64,000 bases of DNA from Neltuma alba (Eukaryota; Streptophyta; Magnoliopsida; Fabales; Fabaceae). Location of the stretch: contig NW_021636324.1 in the NCBI RefSeq assembly GCF_004799145.2, positions 124,001 to 188,000 of the forward strand. Direction: 5' to 3'. Shown here in pieces: positions 37,331 to 48,900 of the stretch (the first letter of the stretch is position 1; each line of letters starts with the position of its first letter). The position numbers and the translations under genes are program-made. Below the pieces are notes generated by a model, which made no database searches, was not told where the DNA came from, and saw only the letters and a list, made by a program, of their open reading frames with translations.

Positions 37331-37516
37331 ACCTGATGAAGCTTTTCCCGGCACAACGGTCCACAAAATGACAAACGACCCTGCACGCAGAGGATAGAGA
37401 AGATATCTTCTGCAATCCGAGCTGGCTAGATGTAGGGGCCCCACTGCTATTGGTGTCTCTGGGGATCCTGATGAACCTGTGGAAGTGGGAGCTGCCACGT
37501 ACGCAGTCATTGTGTC

Positions 37517-37522
37517 CACGTG
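37517..37522 (+). promoter_or_regulatory. G-box in the CAO promoter, kept in both gene copies
   Basis: CACGTG lies about 125 bases upstream of the CAO start codon, inside CCACGTGGCGCCCCTTAGAA. The same 20-base block occurs at 54332-54351 before the CAO pseudogene. The flanking CAGCCG(A/T)GATCGCGCG is also shared. Confidence 0.55.
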
Positions 37523-37647
37523 GCGCCCCTTAGAAGGCCAGCCGAGATCGCGCGATACGCCAGCCTCTTATCAACAAAATGTCCAAGTTCTTGCTCTTTA
37601 GCTAATTTCTCTTCTTGCTCTCTCTATACCGTCAGCTTAGCACCGCC

Positions 37648-40600
37648 ATGAACGCCGTAGCGACCGCGGTAGCTCTCTCTCTGCCCATTTCTTCTTGTAG
37701 ATCAGCCAAGCTTGATCCCAAAAAGGTGCGCGTTTCATCTCTTTGTTAGCCACTATGGACTGTGGTCTGCTGGGCTGTTTTTGAGCGAGAACCAAGCTAA
37801 AGTAACATTAAGCTGGATTTCGGTTGTATATTGGGGTTTGTGGATTCACGTTGCTATTTGTCTTACTGCTGAACATACTGGCTTCATGCTAAATTTTGAG
37901 GGAAACTTGTTTTTACCATAATATAATTTACACGAATTCAAATCGGTTTCTTCTCTGTTCCACGAGGTTAAATTTTTTCAAGATATATTTGTGTTATAGA
38001 TGGTTTTTATCTGAGATTAGCTGTGGCAGACAATATCAAGTTCGGCATCATATCAATTGATTTGCTGTGGGTTCTGATTCCTATGCGGTTGATCACGATT
38101 TTAGCTATGATCAGTTAATATAGTTAGGAAAGCCATAACTTTCTATTTTGTAGGCCACATTTTCTTTTTCTTCCAGACCTCAACGAATACAGAGTTCTTA
38201 CAAATTACATTTTGGATGGCATTATGAGTTTCAGGGTTTAAAAGGAAGATTTAGAGTGTTCGCCGTATTTGAGGAGGATCTATGTAAGAAAAATGCATGG
38301 GGTGCGCTCTTTGATGTAGAGGATCCAAGATCTAAAGTTCCTCAGTATAAAGGAAAGTTTTTGGATATATATCAAGCCCTAGAAGTGGCTAGATATGATA
38401 TTCAGTACTGTGATTGGCGGGCTCGTCAAGATGTGCTTACCATTATGCTCCTCCACGAAAAGGTATTGACTGTTTTTGATTGGTATGATTCATTTTTTCA
38501 AATCATGTTTGACATTTTAGCGGGCACCGCTATCTTCTGATTGAGATTTAATCACTTTGAAGTTGAAGGCCGTTGGCCATTGGAAGTCAGAAGAATATAT
38601 GTATTGTTTAAACATACTTATTTCATTTCATTTGATTGGCTTTTTTATGTGAAACTGGGTTTAGGTGGTTGACGTCCTTAATCCCCTAGCTCGTGACTTT
38701 AAGTCAATCGGCACCATGAAGAAAGAGTTAGCAGATTTGCAGGGAGAATTAGCACAAGCACATAGACAGGTATAAATCATTAGCAGCTGTAGACTAATTA
38801 GCACAACATGAAACTGAGATGTCTATCATTCAACTTACTAGGTGTGAAATTGCTTATGAATTATTAAGCTGTGACGATATTCATTTAACTTATTGGACAA
38901 AACAGGTTCATATATCTGAAGCAAGGGTTTCTACTGCTTTAGATAAACTAGCTCACATGGAAGCATTGGTGAATGATAGGCTTTTGCAAGGCGATTGTAC
39001 GACCCAAGTTGACCAGACTTCCTCATCTCCTAGTACTTCTGCGCCATCTGTTGATACTAACAAAGGAAAACTGCCTCGGAGGAGCTTGAATGTATCAGGT
39101 CCAGTTCAATCCTACCATCCCCAATTGAAGAATTTCTGGTACCCCGTTGCTTTCTCCAATGACCTGAAAGATGATGTTATGGTAAGTCATTGGACTTGTA
39201 CCATCAATGCTTTTTATACCATTTACTAATGGTATTTGTCTTCTTCCATCAATTCAGATTAACTGGAAACTATAATGATGGGATAGTGGAACCTTGTCTT
39301 TGAGGAAATTACATCATTAAAGGATAAATGTTTGGCATGGCTTGTAGCTGAACTTAAGATCTCTACCTTAACCTTATTCCGTATAAAGCTCTCGGGTGGA
39401 CTTTTTGTGGGAGATTTATTATGCCTTTTTCTTTTTGTTGGCAAATTTGACTGATTGCCAAAGAGATATTTCACCACTTACTTTTATGTACCTTTTTAAT
39501 CTTTTCCTTTAACTTCCCATTTTTTCTTACACTAGTGACTCTGATATCTGAATATAAATGTGAATTCTCATTATTCATGAGTGTGTTACTACTTTTCTGT
39601 TTCAGATCCCAATTGAATGTTTTGAGGAACCATGGGTTATCTTTAGAGGGAAAGATGGGAAACCTGGATGCGTCCAGAATACGTGTGCACACAGAGCATG
39701 CCCCCTACACCTTGGTTCTGTGACTGAGGGTCGTATCCAGTGCCCCTATCATGGTATGCAATGACTGAAACAATTTATGACAATTTTCTCTTTCTTCTGT
39801 ACACATGTCCATTGTAACCCATTTACATCCTATTAATATTTCTCATATATCCACTTATTCAAGTATATCTGAAAAGTGGGTTATTGATAGAGCAAAATGA
39901 CATCATACAATCCTCAATGGGATAACGTTTCTTCTTGTTGTTGTGTTTACTTATTCAAGCATTAATATACAACATCACAAGACTTGCACATACACATGCA
40001 CAGAAACTCTAAAGTTATCATATGGGTGAATATCAGGCTGGGAGTATTCAACTGATGGAAAATGTGAGAAAATGCCATCAACTCGGCAGTTAAATGTAAA
40101 GATCAAATCATTGCCATGTTTTGAGCAAGAGGGGATGATCTGGATTTGGCCTGGCAGTGACCCTCCAAGATCATCGCTTCCGTCATTACTACCTCCATCA
40201 GGGTTTGAAATACATGCTGAGGTACCTTATGAATAAAATCATTCTCTTTTATATACTGTTGTGCAAGAAATGCAGGAAGCAATAATTTTCATCACATGAT
40301 TTTTGAGTATTACTTAGATGGTACCTCTTTGGATGTGACAGATTGTCATGGAACTTCCTATAGAACATGGGCTACTTTTGGACAACCTTTTGGACCTTGC
40401 ACATGCTCCTTTTACTCACACTTCAACTTTTGCTAAGGGATGGAGCGTTCCCAGGTTTGTTTTGGTTCATACTGTTAAATCTAAAAGTAATTTGCAATGT
40501 AAAAATGGTGAGGTGTAGAATCCAGGTGAAGTGGCCCAAGTACCTTCTAGGAAAGTGACAAATTCATTATGAATAGATTGTAAAACTTTCGATCCCTATT

Positions 40601-41705
40601 TTATACAAATATTATGGTTTCCAGTAAACAAAAGGGTTATCATCATTCAGCAATTCAGCAAGTTAGTTAATTTTTATTCTTCACATGGACCAGTTCATTA
40701 TGCGATTACTTCTGTGCTTTGAACCATGTCATGTTTGAATGCAATTGATTCTCTTTTTTTTTTTTAGTCCCTAATCCAAAATTATTCAGTATTCCATATA
40801 TCACCTTGTATTATGAATAACTAAACCGGTATGAGTCGAAGCTTTATCTTAAGGAATGAATTCGGAGTAACTCAGCCCCCTTTTGTGTAATTGGACTTGC
40901 AGCTTGGTAAAATTTTTCACACCTGCGTCTGGCTTAAAAGGGTCCTGGGACCCTTATCCAATTGATATGGAATTTCGACCGCCTTGCATGGTTCTATCAA
41001 CAATTGGAATTTCAAAACCTGGGAGGCTGGAGGGACAGAACACGCAGCAGTGTGCCACACACCTGCACCAACTTCATGTCTGCTTACCATCGTCAAAGCA
41101 AAAAACAAGATTACTATACAGAATGTCTCTTGATTTTGCTCCTCTGCTTAAGCACGTGCCTTTTATGCAGTATCTATGGAGACATTTTGCACAACAGGTA
41201 GTGTTTAATGCATAATTACTCATGTTTGAACCAGGGAGGCTGATAAAAGGAAGAAGTATTTAGTGATGATTAAAATGGATATCCTTTTGAGCTTGAAGAG
41301 GATGCAAAAATCACTGAGAATTATAGGGGGGAAAATGTAACATGCTATAATGAACAGGAGATATCTATGTCCAAAAACGAGTTTATTGCAGTTTATACTT
41401 GTTAGTTTCAAGTCTTAAGGATCCTTGATGTGAATTTCTGCTATCGTGTAGCATAGCAGTCTATGTCCTTCAACATAAAGGGGATCTTCACTTTCATATT
41501 CGATCTTGCTCATTGAGTTGTTGTTGTTGGCATATTAAAGGTTTTAAATGAGGATCTGCGCCTAGTTGAAGGGCAGCAGGAACGGATGAACAAAGGTGCT
41601 AACGTCTGGAACTTTCCGGTGTCATATGACAAGCTCGGGGTAAGGTACAGGCTATGGAGAGATGCCTTGGAGCGAGGAGCTAAGCAACTACCATTCAGCA
41701 AGTAG
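37648..41705 (+). CDS. CAO: Chlorophyllide a oxygenase (chlorophyll b synthase), plastid precursor
   Basis: This Rieske mononuclear-iron monooxygenase converts chlorophyll(ide) a to b in two oxygenation steps at the plastid membranes. Exons: 37648-37725, 38235-38462, 38665-38769, 38906-39181, 39606-39753, 40037-40221, 40342-40454, 40903-41197 and 41541-41705, giving 530 residues. The first ~30 residues form a transit peptide. The regulatory A domain follows (KGRFRVFAVFEEDL, WRARQDVLTIMLLHEKVV), which in Arabidopsis controls protein stability in response to chlorophyll b. A linker B region comes next, then the catalytic C domain. The Rieske ligands are CAHRACPLHLGSV (Cys256, His258) and CPYHGW (Cys275, His278). 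The iron site is DNLLDLAHAPFTH (Asp358, His361, His366). All splice sites read are GT-AG and the frame is open throughout. A decayed second copy lies at 54.5-58.5 kb. Confidence 0.96.
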
Positions 41706-42413
41706 AATTTATACGTGACAACTGCACAGTTAAGAGTTAATGATGCTTTTTGGGGACAACCAGGATTTATACTTTGCCCCAGACTTTCTTGCAATTAACC
41801 TTGCGTCGGTTCCTAAAGCCACACCTGATAGGCCATGGGAGAGCTGTCGAAATGATCGGAATCTTCTTTGTCAACCAACAGAAGCTGTGCACTTTTATTA
41901 TTTTTGTGTACAGTGTCAACTCCATTGTTTTCTGTGTATTTTTTTTTCCTCTCATTTTGATATCTCCACCATCTCAACTGGTGGCTTAACCCCATCTTGT
42001 ATCAATGGCGGCTCTTGTATGATGTAACTGGTGTTCAATAATATTTCGAAGTTTATTATTCCTTTGGAATTACGATTTTAGATTATTACTTTCATTTGAA
42101 AAATCATGCATCGGCTATCGAACTTCCAATCATCGATTATATATGTCACTTTTAAATTGATTTACTTAATAATTGGTGATATGAGGAGTGGCGGTTAAAA
42201 TCATCTTCGTGGTTAGAGAACAGAGCAGCTAGCTGTTCCCCCGCGTTACTATGGAGCAAGTCTCCACAGTCTTGGTGATGGTAATTAAATAACAGCGGTA
42301 AACCAATAAGGGAAGAGAATCTTGTCCGTTGCACACCTAGTCTGGGCTCGCGGTTAACTAGCTTCATAAACTTGTTCCTTTTTTAAGGGGTGAGATGTAT
42401 TTACTCCCTTTAT

Positions 42414-42748
42414 TTCTTTTATAAGATCTCTTTAACTGTGAGATTTTAAAAAAATTAAAATTAATTAAAAGCAATAAATTTATAGAAGTTGAACATTTTT
42501 TTAAGTATGCCATTATTTTACAGGGAGCAAATAAGAGAAAAAAATACTAGTAATAAAATAAAAAATGAAAGAGAATGTAGTGTAAGAAAAAGATGAGAGA
42601 ATAAATAATTAATGAGGGACAAAATTAGTAAAAAATAATTTAATGTCGAAACATCCCTAAAAAAGATCTTATAAAAAATATTAAATTAATTCATTTTTTT
42701 ATCCAAATTAATTTAAATTTTTGGATCTTATAAAAAGTACTGGCGGAG
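42414..42748. mobile_element. Stowaway-like MITE, about 335 bp
   Basis: The left end TACTCCCTTTATTTCTTTTA continues into TAAGATCTC; the right end GGATCTTATAAAAAGTACTG continues into GCGGAG. Inverted ends with CTCC termini and an AT-rich, gene-free interior fit the family. The right TA is imperfect, so the boundary is approximate. Confidence 0.65.
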
Positions 42749-43099
42749 CACTTTTTGTTTTTTAATGCCCAGTGAAAATGGACCCGAACTTGAAAACCTT
42801 CTTGAAAAAGGGCCCATGCTCCCCCACGAAAAGCAAAAGAAAATGAGCCCAGTCATTCACAAACAATGAGTTTTTGGACCAAACCCATTCAACCAAGCCT
42901 GGGATGATACAATGCTACATTATTTTGTTACGATATTCCAGAAGGGCAGCGAAAGGATGCTATTGCAAATCCGCGACTGCAGCTCGGATCAATGGCCTTG
43001 ATCAAAACGGACAAATCTACCATTGGGCATTAAATCATTTACTCTGATCCGATCTCTTCCATCTCCAAGACAAGGAGAAGAAAGAGAAGTCTGTGTGAG

Positions 43100-44719
43100 A
43101 TGGCAGGTTTCAGCGGTGACGAAACTGCTCCTTTCTTTGGCTTCCTCGGAGCCGCTGCTGCCCTCGTCTTCTCCTGTAATTCCCCGGTTTCTTCTATGTC
43201 TTTGTTCATTTTCTTTTAGTCTTCCTCATTTTTTCCCCAATAAGTCTACTTAGAATTCAAATAAGAGATTCCTATTGATCTTTCTATTGAATATGTGTTT
43301 TTTTTTTTTTTTGCTGCATTTTCTTGCTAGTTTGATGAAAAGTGTCATCGCGACAATTTCCTTTGTTAATCTCAGGTATGGGAGCTGCTTATGGAACTGC
43401 AAAGAGTGGAGTAGGCGTGGCTTCCATGGGAGTCATGCGACCTGAGCTGGTCATGAAATCCATTGTTCCAGTAGTTATGGCTGGAGTGCTGGGTATTTAT
43501 GGTCTAATTATCGCTGTTATTATTAGTACTGGAATAAACCCCAAGGCTAAATCATACTATCTCTTTGATGGCTATGCCCACTTGTCATCTGGCCTTGCTT
43601 GTGGCCTTGCTGGACTCTCTGCTGGAATGGCAATTGGAATTGTTGGTGATGCTGGAGTTCGGTATGTTTTATTTATCCATTCATGTTTTTCTATATATTT
43701 TACTGCCTCGATCCTTAATGTTATATTACTCCTAGTGCAAGCTTAGGGACAGTCCCTGGGAATAAAGCGGGGTTAAGCAATAATAAAATTAAATGCATAT
43801 TAATAACTCGAGTCAAGTAAAGCTTGTGTGCTTTTTGAAATTGAACACTAAGTTAGCTGTGTATGAATGGGTCATCTTTGAATGTTCTTGTCTCGGAAAA
43901 GTCGTTTTCTTATATGCCTACTTTGGCATTCCTCGTGGTAATGGATGGGATCAATTGTACATCCAAATTGTGCGGGAAATGAAGATTACTAATAATGATT
44001 TAGCAAGCATATTTAACCCTCAAAATGTTGTGTTCTCGAAGATTGTCACTATGTTCATCCACTTAACTATTGCTATGTTTTTCCTGGTTCTGTTGTATAT
44101 GTTCATATATAACGATTATTCTTCGAGGAGTCAACGTAAAATATAAAAAATATAAAACTAATAGCAAGTCGTTTGATTCATAGGTTGTGAATAGTACCTC
44201 TCAATCTTAAGGTGTTTAATTTGATATCAGTAATGACTGGAAATTTGAATATGGTGTGGAGATTGAGCTTCAAGGAAATGTGGTGATTATATTTCTTATG
44301 TGCAAATTTTTCCCTGGCAGAAAGGATGAGATTTTATTAATTACTTTTATGAGAGAAGATTCTACATCTTTTGTCACTTCACATATATGACGTGATGTTG
44401 CAAGTGCTCTTTTTCTGGAGATGCATATGTTTGGGCTAAATTTTACGTATTTACGTATTTTTGTATCATGTTCTTACCTTCTTGTGCCATTATTATCTAT
44501 GATGTCTTTGGTTGTTTTCAACTTCTTATACCTTGCATGTTAGTTCCCTGTTTCAATATTTTTTTTTGGCTTGCTTTGTTTTTCAGGGCGAACGCCCAGC
44601 AACCAAAGCTGTTTGTGGGTATGATTCTTATATTGATCTTTGCTGAAGCTCTTGCCCTCTATGGCCTTATCGTGGGTATCATTCTCTCATCCCGAGCAGG
44701 CCAATCTCGTGCTGATTAG
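43100..44719 (+). CDS. V-type proton ATPase 16 kDa proteolipid subunit c
   Basis: Subunit c forms the proton-carrying ring of the V-ATPase that acidifies vacuoles and endomembrane compartments. Three exons, 43100-43175, 43376-43661 and 44587-44719, give 164 residues, the usual plant length. The start [20 protein letters not shown] and the four membrane helices are clear: helix 1 with [20 protein letters not shown], helix 2 with [20 protein letters not shown], helix 3 with [20 protein letters not shown], and helix 4 with [20 protein letters not shown]. Helix 4 contains the essential glutamate at about residue 141. The C-terminus [10 protein letters not shown] is family-typical. The gene is intact. 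Confidence 0.97.
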
Positions 44720-45958
44720 TTGGGAGGTTAAGTTTGTTTAGATCGTGGTCCAAATTTTATGTATTTGGAGTTGTTTGAGCGAAGCTTTTTCCGGTGATTT
44801 CATTTATTTTAGCTGCCAACTCCCCTTTCCGAAATCTGAATTCGGTCAGTTTTATCTTGTATTTTCTTGCGGAATCGTTTATTTGGATGGATTGATATTG
44901 AAGTCACGCTAGTTTTGTTGAACATCCAAAATATTCCTTTAAACGACCAAAACAGTCGTTGATGTACCTGTTTATGCTGTCGTGTGAATTCACAAATTTC
45001 TTGATATGTTTGGAAATTCCATGGCATAAGTATTTATGTTTCATTCAGGTCATTCAGGTAAATACACACACACATCTCCGGTTCTACCGGTTCTAATTAT
45101 AAGAGCTAGTTGACTAATTTGAAGAGATTAAGGAAAAAAATTAATTGTGTTATTTGTAATAAATATGTAGTGTTTTTCTTAAAATATCTTTATTAATTAA
45201 ATGTATTGGTTAAAACTATAATTGTTAGAATGGTTATTTTAAGAAGAAATGTATAAATATGAGAGACAAAATCAATTCAGATCTTATATTTAGAATCAAA
45301 ATAAAAATTAAACAAGATTTTATATTAACAACTAGAGGTAGTATTTGTGTTGCATGATGCTTTTATCTTACAAAACACCTACAGGTCGGGCCTCTCCTAT
45401 CAGCCTCAAGATGCTTCTGCTTAGTCAATGATTGTATATTACGAACTTTAATTTCTGGCGAATCGTCAAAAAAATATAATAATTCAAATCATGTAGTAGA
45501 ACAGTTTGAACCCAATCATAACATGTGCATGAGAGAATCAGAGGTTGCTTAATCTTTACAGGCATTTAAACTAGATTTGTCAAAAAAACTTGTCTAATTC
45601 AAACAAACCATTTTGATATCAAGGGGATAAGATACATGATTAAGCATTAATAACAGGTTCCCTGTGCTGCCATCATGCCCAACATTAAAAAAAAAATCAC
45701 TACAGTAACGTATCCCTTCAGGTCTTGCTCTCAGCTGCAGCTAGGCGAGTCTATCCGGTAATTAAATTCACAAGATAGCAGCGTCGTGCATATAAACGCA
45801 ATCAAAGCGAAAATGAAAATAACTCCGCAGCTTTAACGCAGGCATCGATATCGTCATCCCACTGTCATCCATAGGTATGAATGCACAAAGTCGGATGAAC
45901 TTATATTGGAATCAACAGATTTATTTACAAATAACCCAGAACTGCTCCCGGGCAATAG
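44720..45958. other. Convergent intergenic region (V-ATPase c and FBP7 3' ends)
   Basis: It holds both 3' untranslated regions and one diverged MITE listed separately. No other gene or repeat was recognised. Confidence 0.4.
45076..45342. mobile_element. Diverged Stowaway-like MITE
   Basis: The left end CTCCGGTTCTACCGGTTCTA continues into ATTATAAGAGCTAG; the right part ends TTTATATTAACAACTAGAGG. Interior motifs (AAAATATCTTTATTAATTAA, TCTTATATTTAGAATCAAAA) resemble the other family members. The ends are only partly complementary. Confidence 0.55.
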
Positions 45959-48900
45959 TCAACCAGGTACAAAATAATCCATCTTCTCCACGGGCAGATT
46001 GAAATCTGACGTCTCCACCTATACACCGAAAAAGCAAAATTTAATCAAAAACATCTTTAGACATTCTTTCGCCTTTCATTAAGTATTTACTCGTATCATT
46101 TTCATATTTAAACCATTTAGGGAAAAAATATCTGTTATCTAACATTGATTTGTCATCCACGTCAGATGCTCGTATGTAGGTAACTAAAGGAGATGGGAAT
46201 CAGCCAACAGAAAACGAAGTGTCGTGCTTGTTGACACCCGCGGCTCATTAATTTTGTATCGCTCAAAATAAGTTGCCGAATAATTTATTAATTTTTCTTT
46301 CTTGTGTGTGTGTGTGTGTTTTATTGCTTTTGTTTCTGTTTTTTTTTCCTTTTGGGCCCCCCCGGGGGGGGGGGGGGGAGGGTTTCGATGACAGACCTCA
46401 TCAAATGGAACAAAGACAAAGGGTGTCGTGCCCCTCTTATGTGAGACTGCTGGCACATCTGGGTTGTGCGTTTCATCATCCTGCCATCCCTCAACAACTC
46501 CAAGAATGTCTTCCTCAGGTCTACTAGCCTCACTATCATTCACACCACTAGTGACAAGCGAGATCAAGTCCATCCTATTATTAGCCCCAGCAGTTGTCCC
46601 TCTCAACCTATACAACAAGCAGATCCAGAGAAAAAGCTTAACAGAGTACTCAGGAAATTCAAATTAAAAAAGTAACTTAAAACATGATATCAAGTCTAAC
46701 AAACTATATATAAATCACTTCTTTTATTTTTTGGCCAGGCACAGACATCCAGAGATGCTAGTTTTGGAAGTTCAGTAGTGATTCAAAGCATTGATAAAAG
46801 CTCCACAAGCAATGGATGGACATGAACTCAAGGCTTAGTTTGGTTCTTGGAAACAGGCCATCTGAAGTATGGGAAAAGTATCTCCATTCCATTGGTTTCT
46901 ACACTTGGTCAGTGCCATTCACAGGACCAAACCCCCCCCCCCCCCAAAAAAAAAAAAAAAAGCCATTTCCATAAATGAAAGAATGACTCCCAAAAATGTG
47001 AGAAATAAGGGTTTTGATCATGGAATGAGATGTTACAACAACAAAAAGTATTCTCCAACATCCTCCCCCACACCACTCCTGATCTCCAGACGCTCTCCTC
47101 CATTGGTCGACCCTCACCAGACTTCAGTTTATCATGCCCAACATAACATGTTCACCAGAATCATTTGTGACACTCGTCTGTTGTCTTCACCATCCAGACC
47201 CAAGTTCTATGTTTCCTCACATGCTTGTCCCCATTTGCAACAGCAAGCATTGTGTGGGTAGCGGAAAAACGTCCGTGGACGATGGTGACACGCTGGTGAT
47301 GGCTAGCAAAGGGCCTACCAGAGCAGTAGTTGCCGTCACCAGTGGAATTACAAGATGATCCATGTGGATTGTCCTATCTTCATTTTCATTTTCAGAAATC
47401 GCAATCACAGATTGTCATTTTCACTTTATCATCGCTTGAGGATTTAGATTGATATTTCAGATCTTTGAATTTTTGCTTCAGATGAATGGAACTAGGAAAA
47501 GGAGAAAGTCATGACGGTGGTGGGTAGAGAGGCAGATTAAACCTAGGGAAGAAGAAAAGGCAGAAGGGAGTAGAAACTCTTCTAAGGTTATTCTGGTAAT
47601 TTACTTAGATATATGAAAATAAAAATATTTATCTTCCTTTATACAACAGATCAAACAAAATTAATAGTCATTACATTCTTTTCAATTTCTTCCCATTCCT
47701 ACTCTTCTGTAACAAAACAGGCCCAAATCAGTAAATCGTCATTCTTTCATTTGCATTTTCCATTAAATTTTTCATTATGATATGATAGACTGCCCTCTGT
47801 TCAGGTAAATTTCTATCAACACTTACCCCATTATTTTTCTGCTTTCTTCATAAAGTTAAACCACAATGTTATGATTATAACACACTGCTGTCCACAACTG
47901 AAATTCCAGATTCCAATCACAATTGTTGCATCCTATTCTGCTTTCTTCACAAGCCTAAATAAAAACCATTTCTAATTCCATACAAAAAAGTTTACTCATA
48001 CTTCGGCTGTCTCACAATTATCCCATCGATTTGTGAACAGTGAATTTCAAATTGGAAAAATTTTGGACTATCATTCTCTTTCCCTTCCAGTTCAAGACGA
48101 AATCTCAATACCAAGAAAATTTTATTTAGTCTCTTACTAAGAATGAGTGTAACAACATAAACTTTATTTTGGACTGCATAATAACACTAGCTAATGAGTA
48201 TTGACAGCCTCACCAAAGAAAAGAACTATTTTCTCCAGTTCATGAGAATAACGTTCAAGGAGGCATAATTTATGAGTAAAGATATTGGATTACCTTAAGC
48301 GAATCCTCAACACAGTAGGCCGCATGCCTGGATACAAGACAGCCGCTTCAACCTGCAATGGTAGTTTAATTGGAAATACCTCAACAGCCACATAAAGAAA
48401 CATAATCGATATGCATATGATTCGTTGACAGAAAATTTCAGTTTAAAAGAATATGTTGATGATGAAGTTTACAGGAGAAATAAGGAAAAAGGTTCAATTA
48501 CAGAACTTGACAAATGTTTTAACCTAACCTTATCATCTGACAATGTGTAGTGGCCACCAAAGACACAGTCTGCTTTAGAAGATCGAAAGTTCATGCACTT
48601 CACAACATTCTTAATTTTTTGAGAAGAATTCTGCACAGCATAGAATTACAGAATCAGGTACAAGAATAATATATGTATTTAAAAACACATCAAGCAAGCA
48701 CAGAAGTACAACCTTGTAAAGAAATCGCCCAGAAGGAAAAAATCTCATGTACCGAAAATAGCAGACCTACACAAGAATAAAGGGGAAAGTTACTTTTCAT
48801 ATGGAAAAGAAATGAGAATACTAAACAAGAAGCACTTAGAGATAGCTAATGCAAAGCTATATTAATATTCTGTATAATTATAAATTATTGCACATACTCA

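Larger units (their letters stand above)
37331..42380 (+). repeat. Left copy of the CAO segmental duplication
   Basis: From the promoter (near 37385, TCCAATCCGAGCTGG-like block) through the gene and about 650 bases of downstream DNA, the sequence is matched by 54150-59110. Both copies are in the same orientation, about 16.8 kb apart. Downstream similarity includes CTTCCAAT followed by a shared TGTCAC(T)..TAAATTGATT block and GTAGCAAGTCT-like sequence. Outer limits are approximate. Confidence 0.75.

Noticed and set aside
24653..41705. PsbS and CAO as a photosynthesis gene cluster
   Set aside because: They are 12 kb apart on opposite strands with three unrelated genes between them; nothing indicates a functional cluster.
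46321..46400. Proline-rich C-terminus of the F-box protein
   Set aside because: It is intron read-through past the donor GATGAG|GTCTGT; the true last exon at 46018-45959 gives the family ending LPVEKMDYFV.
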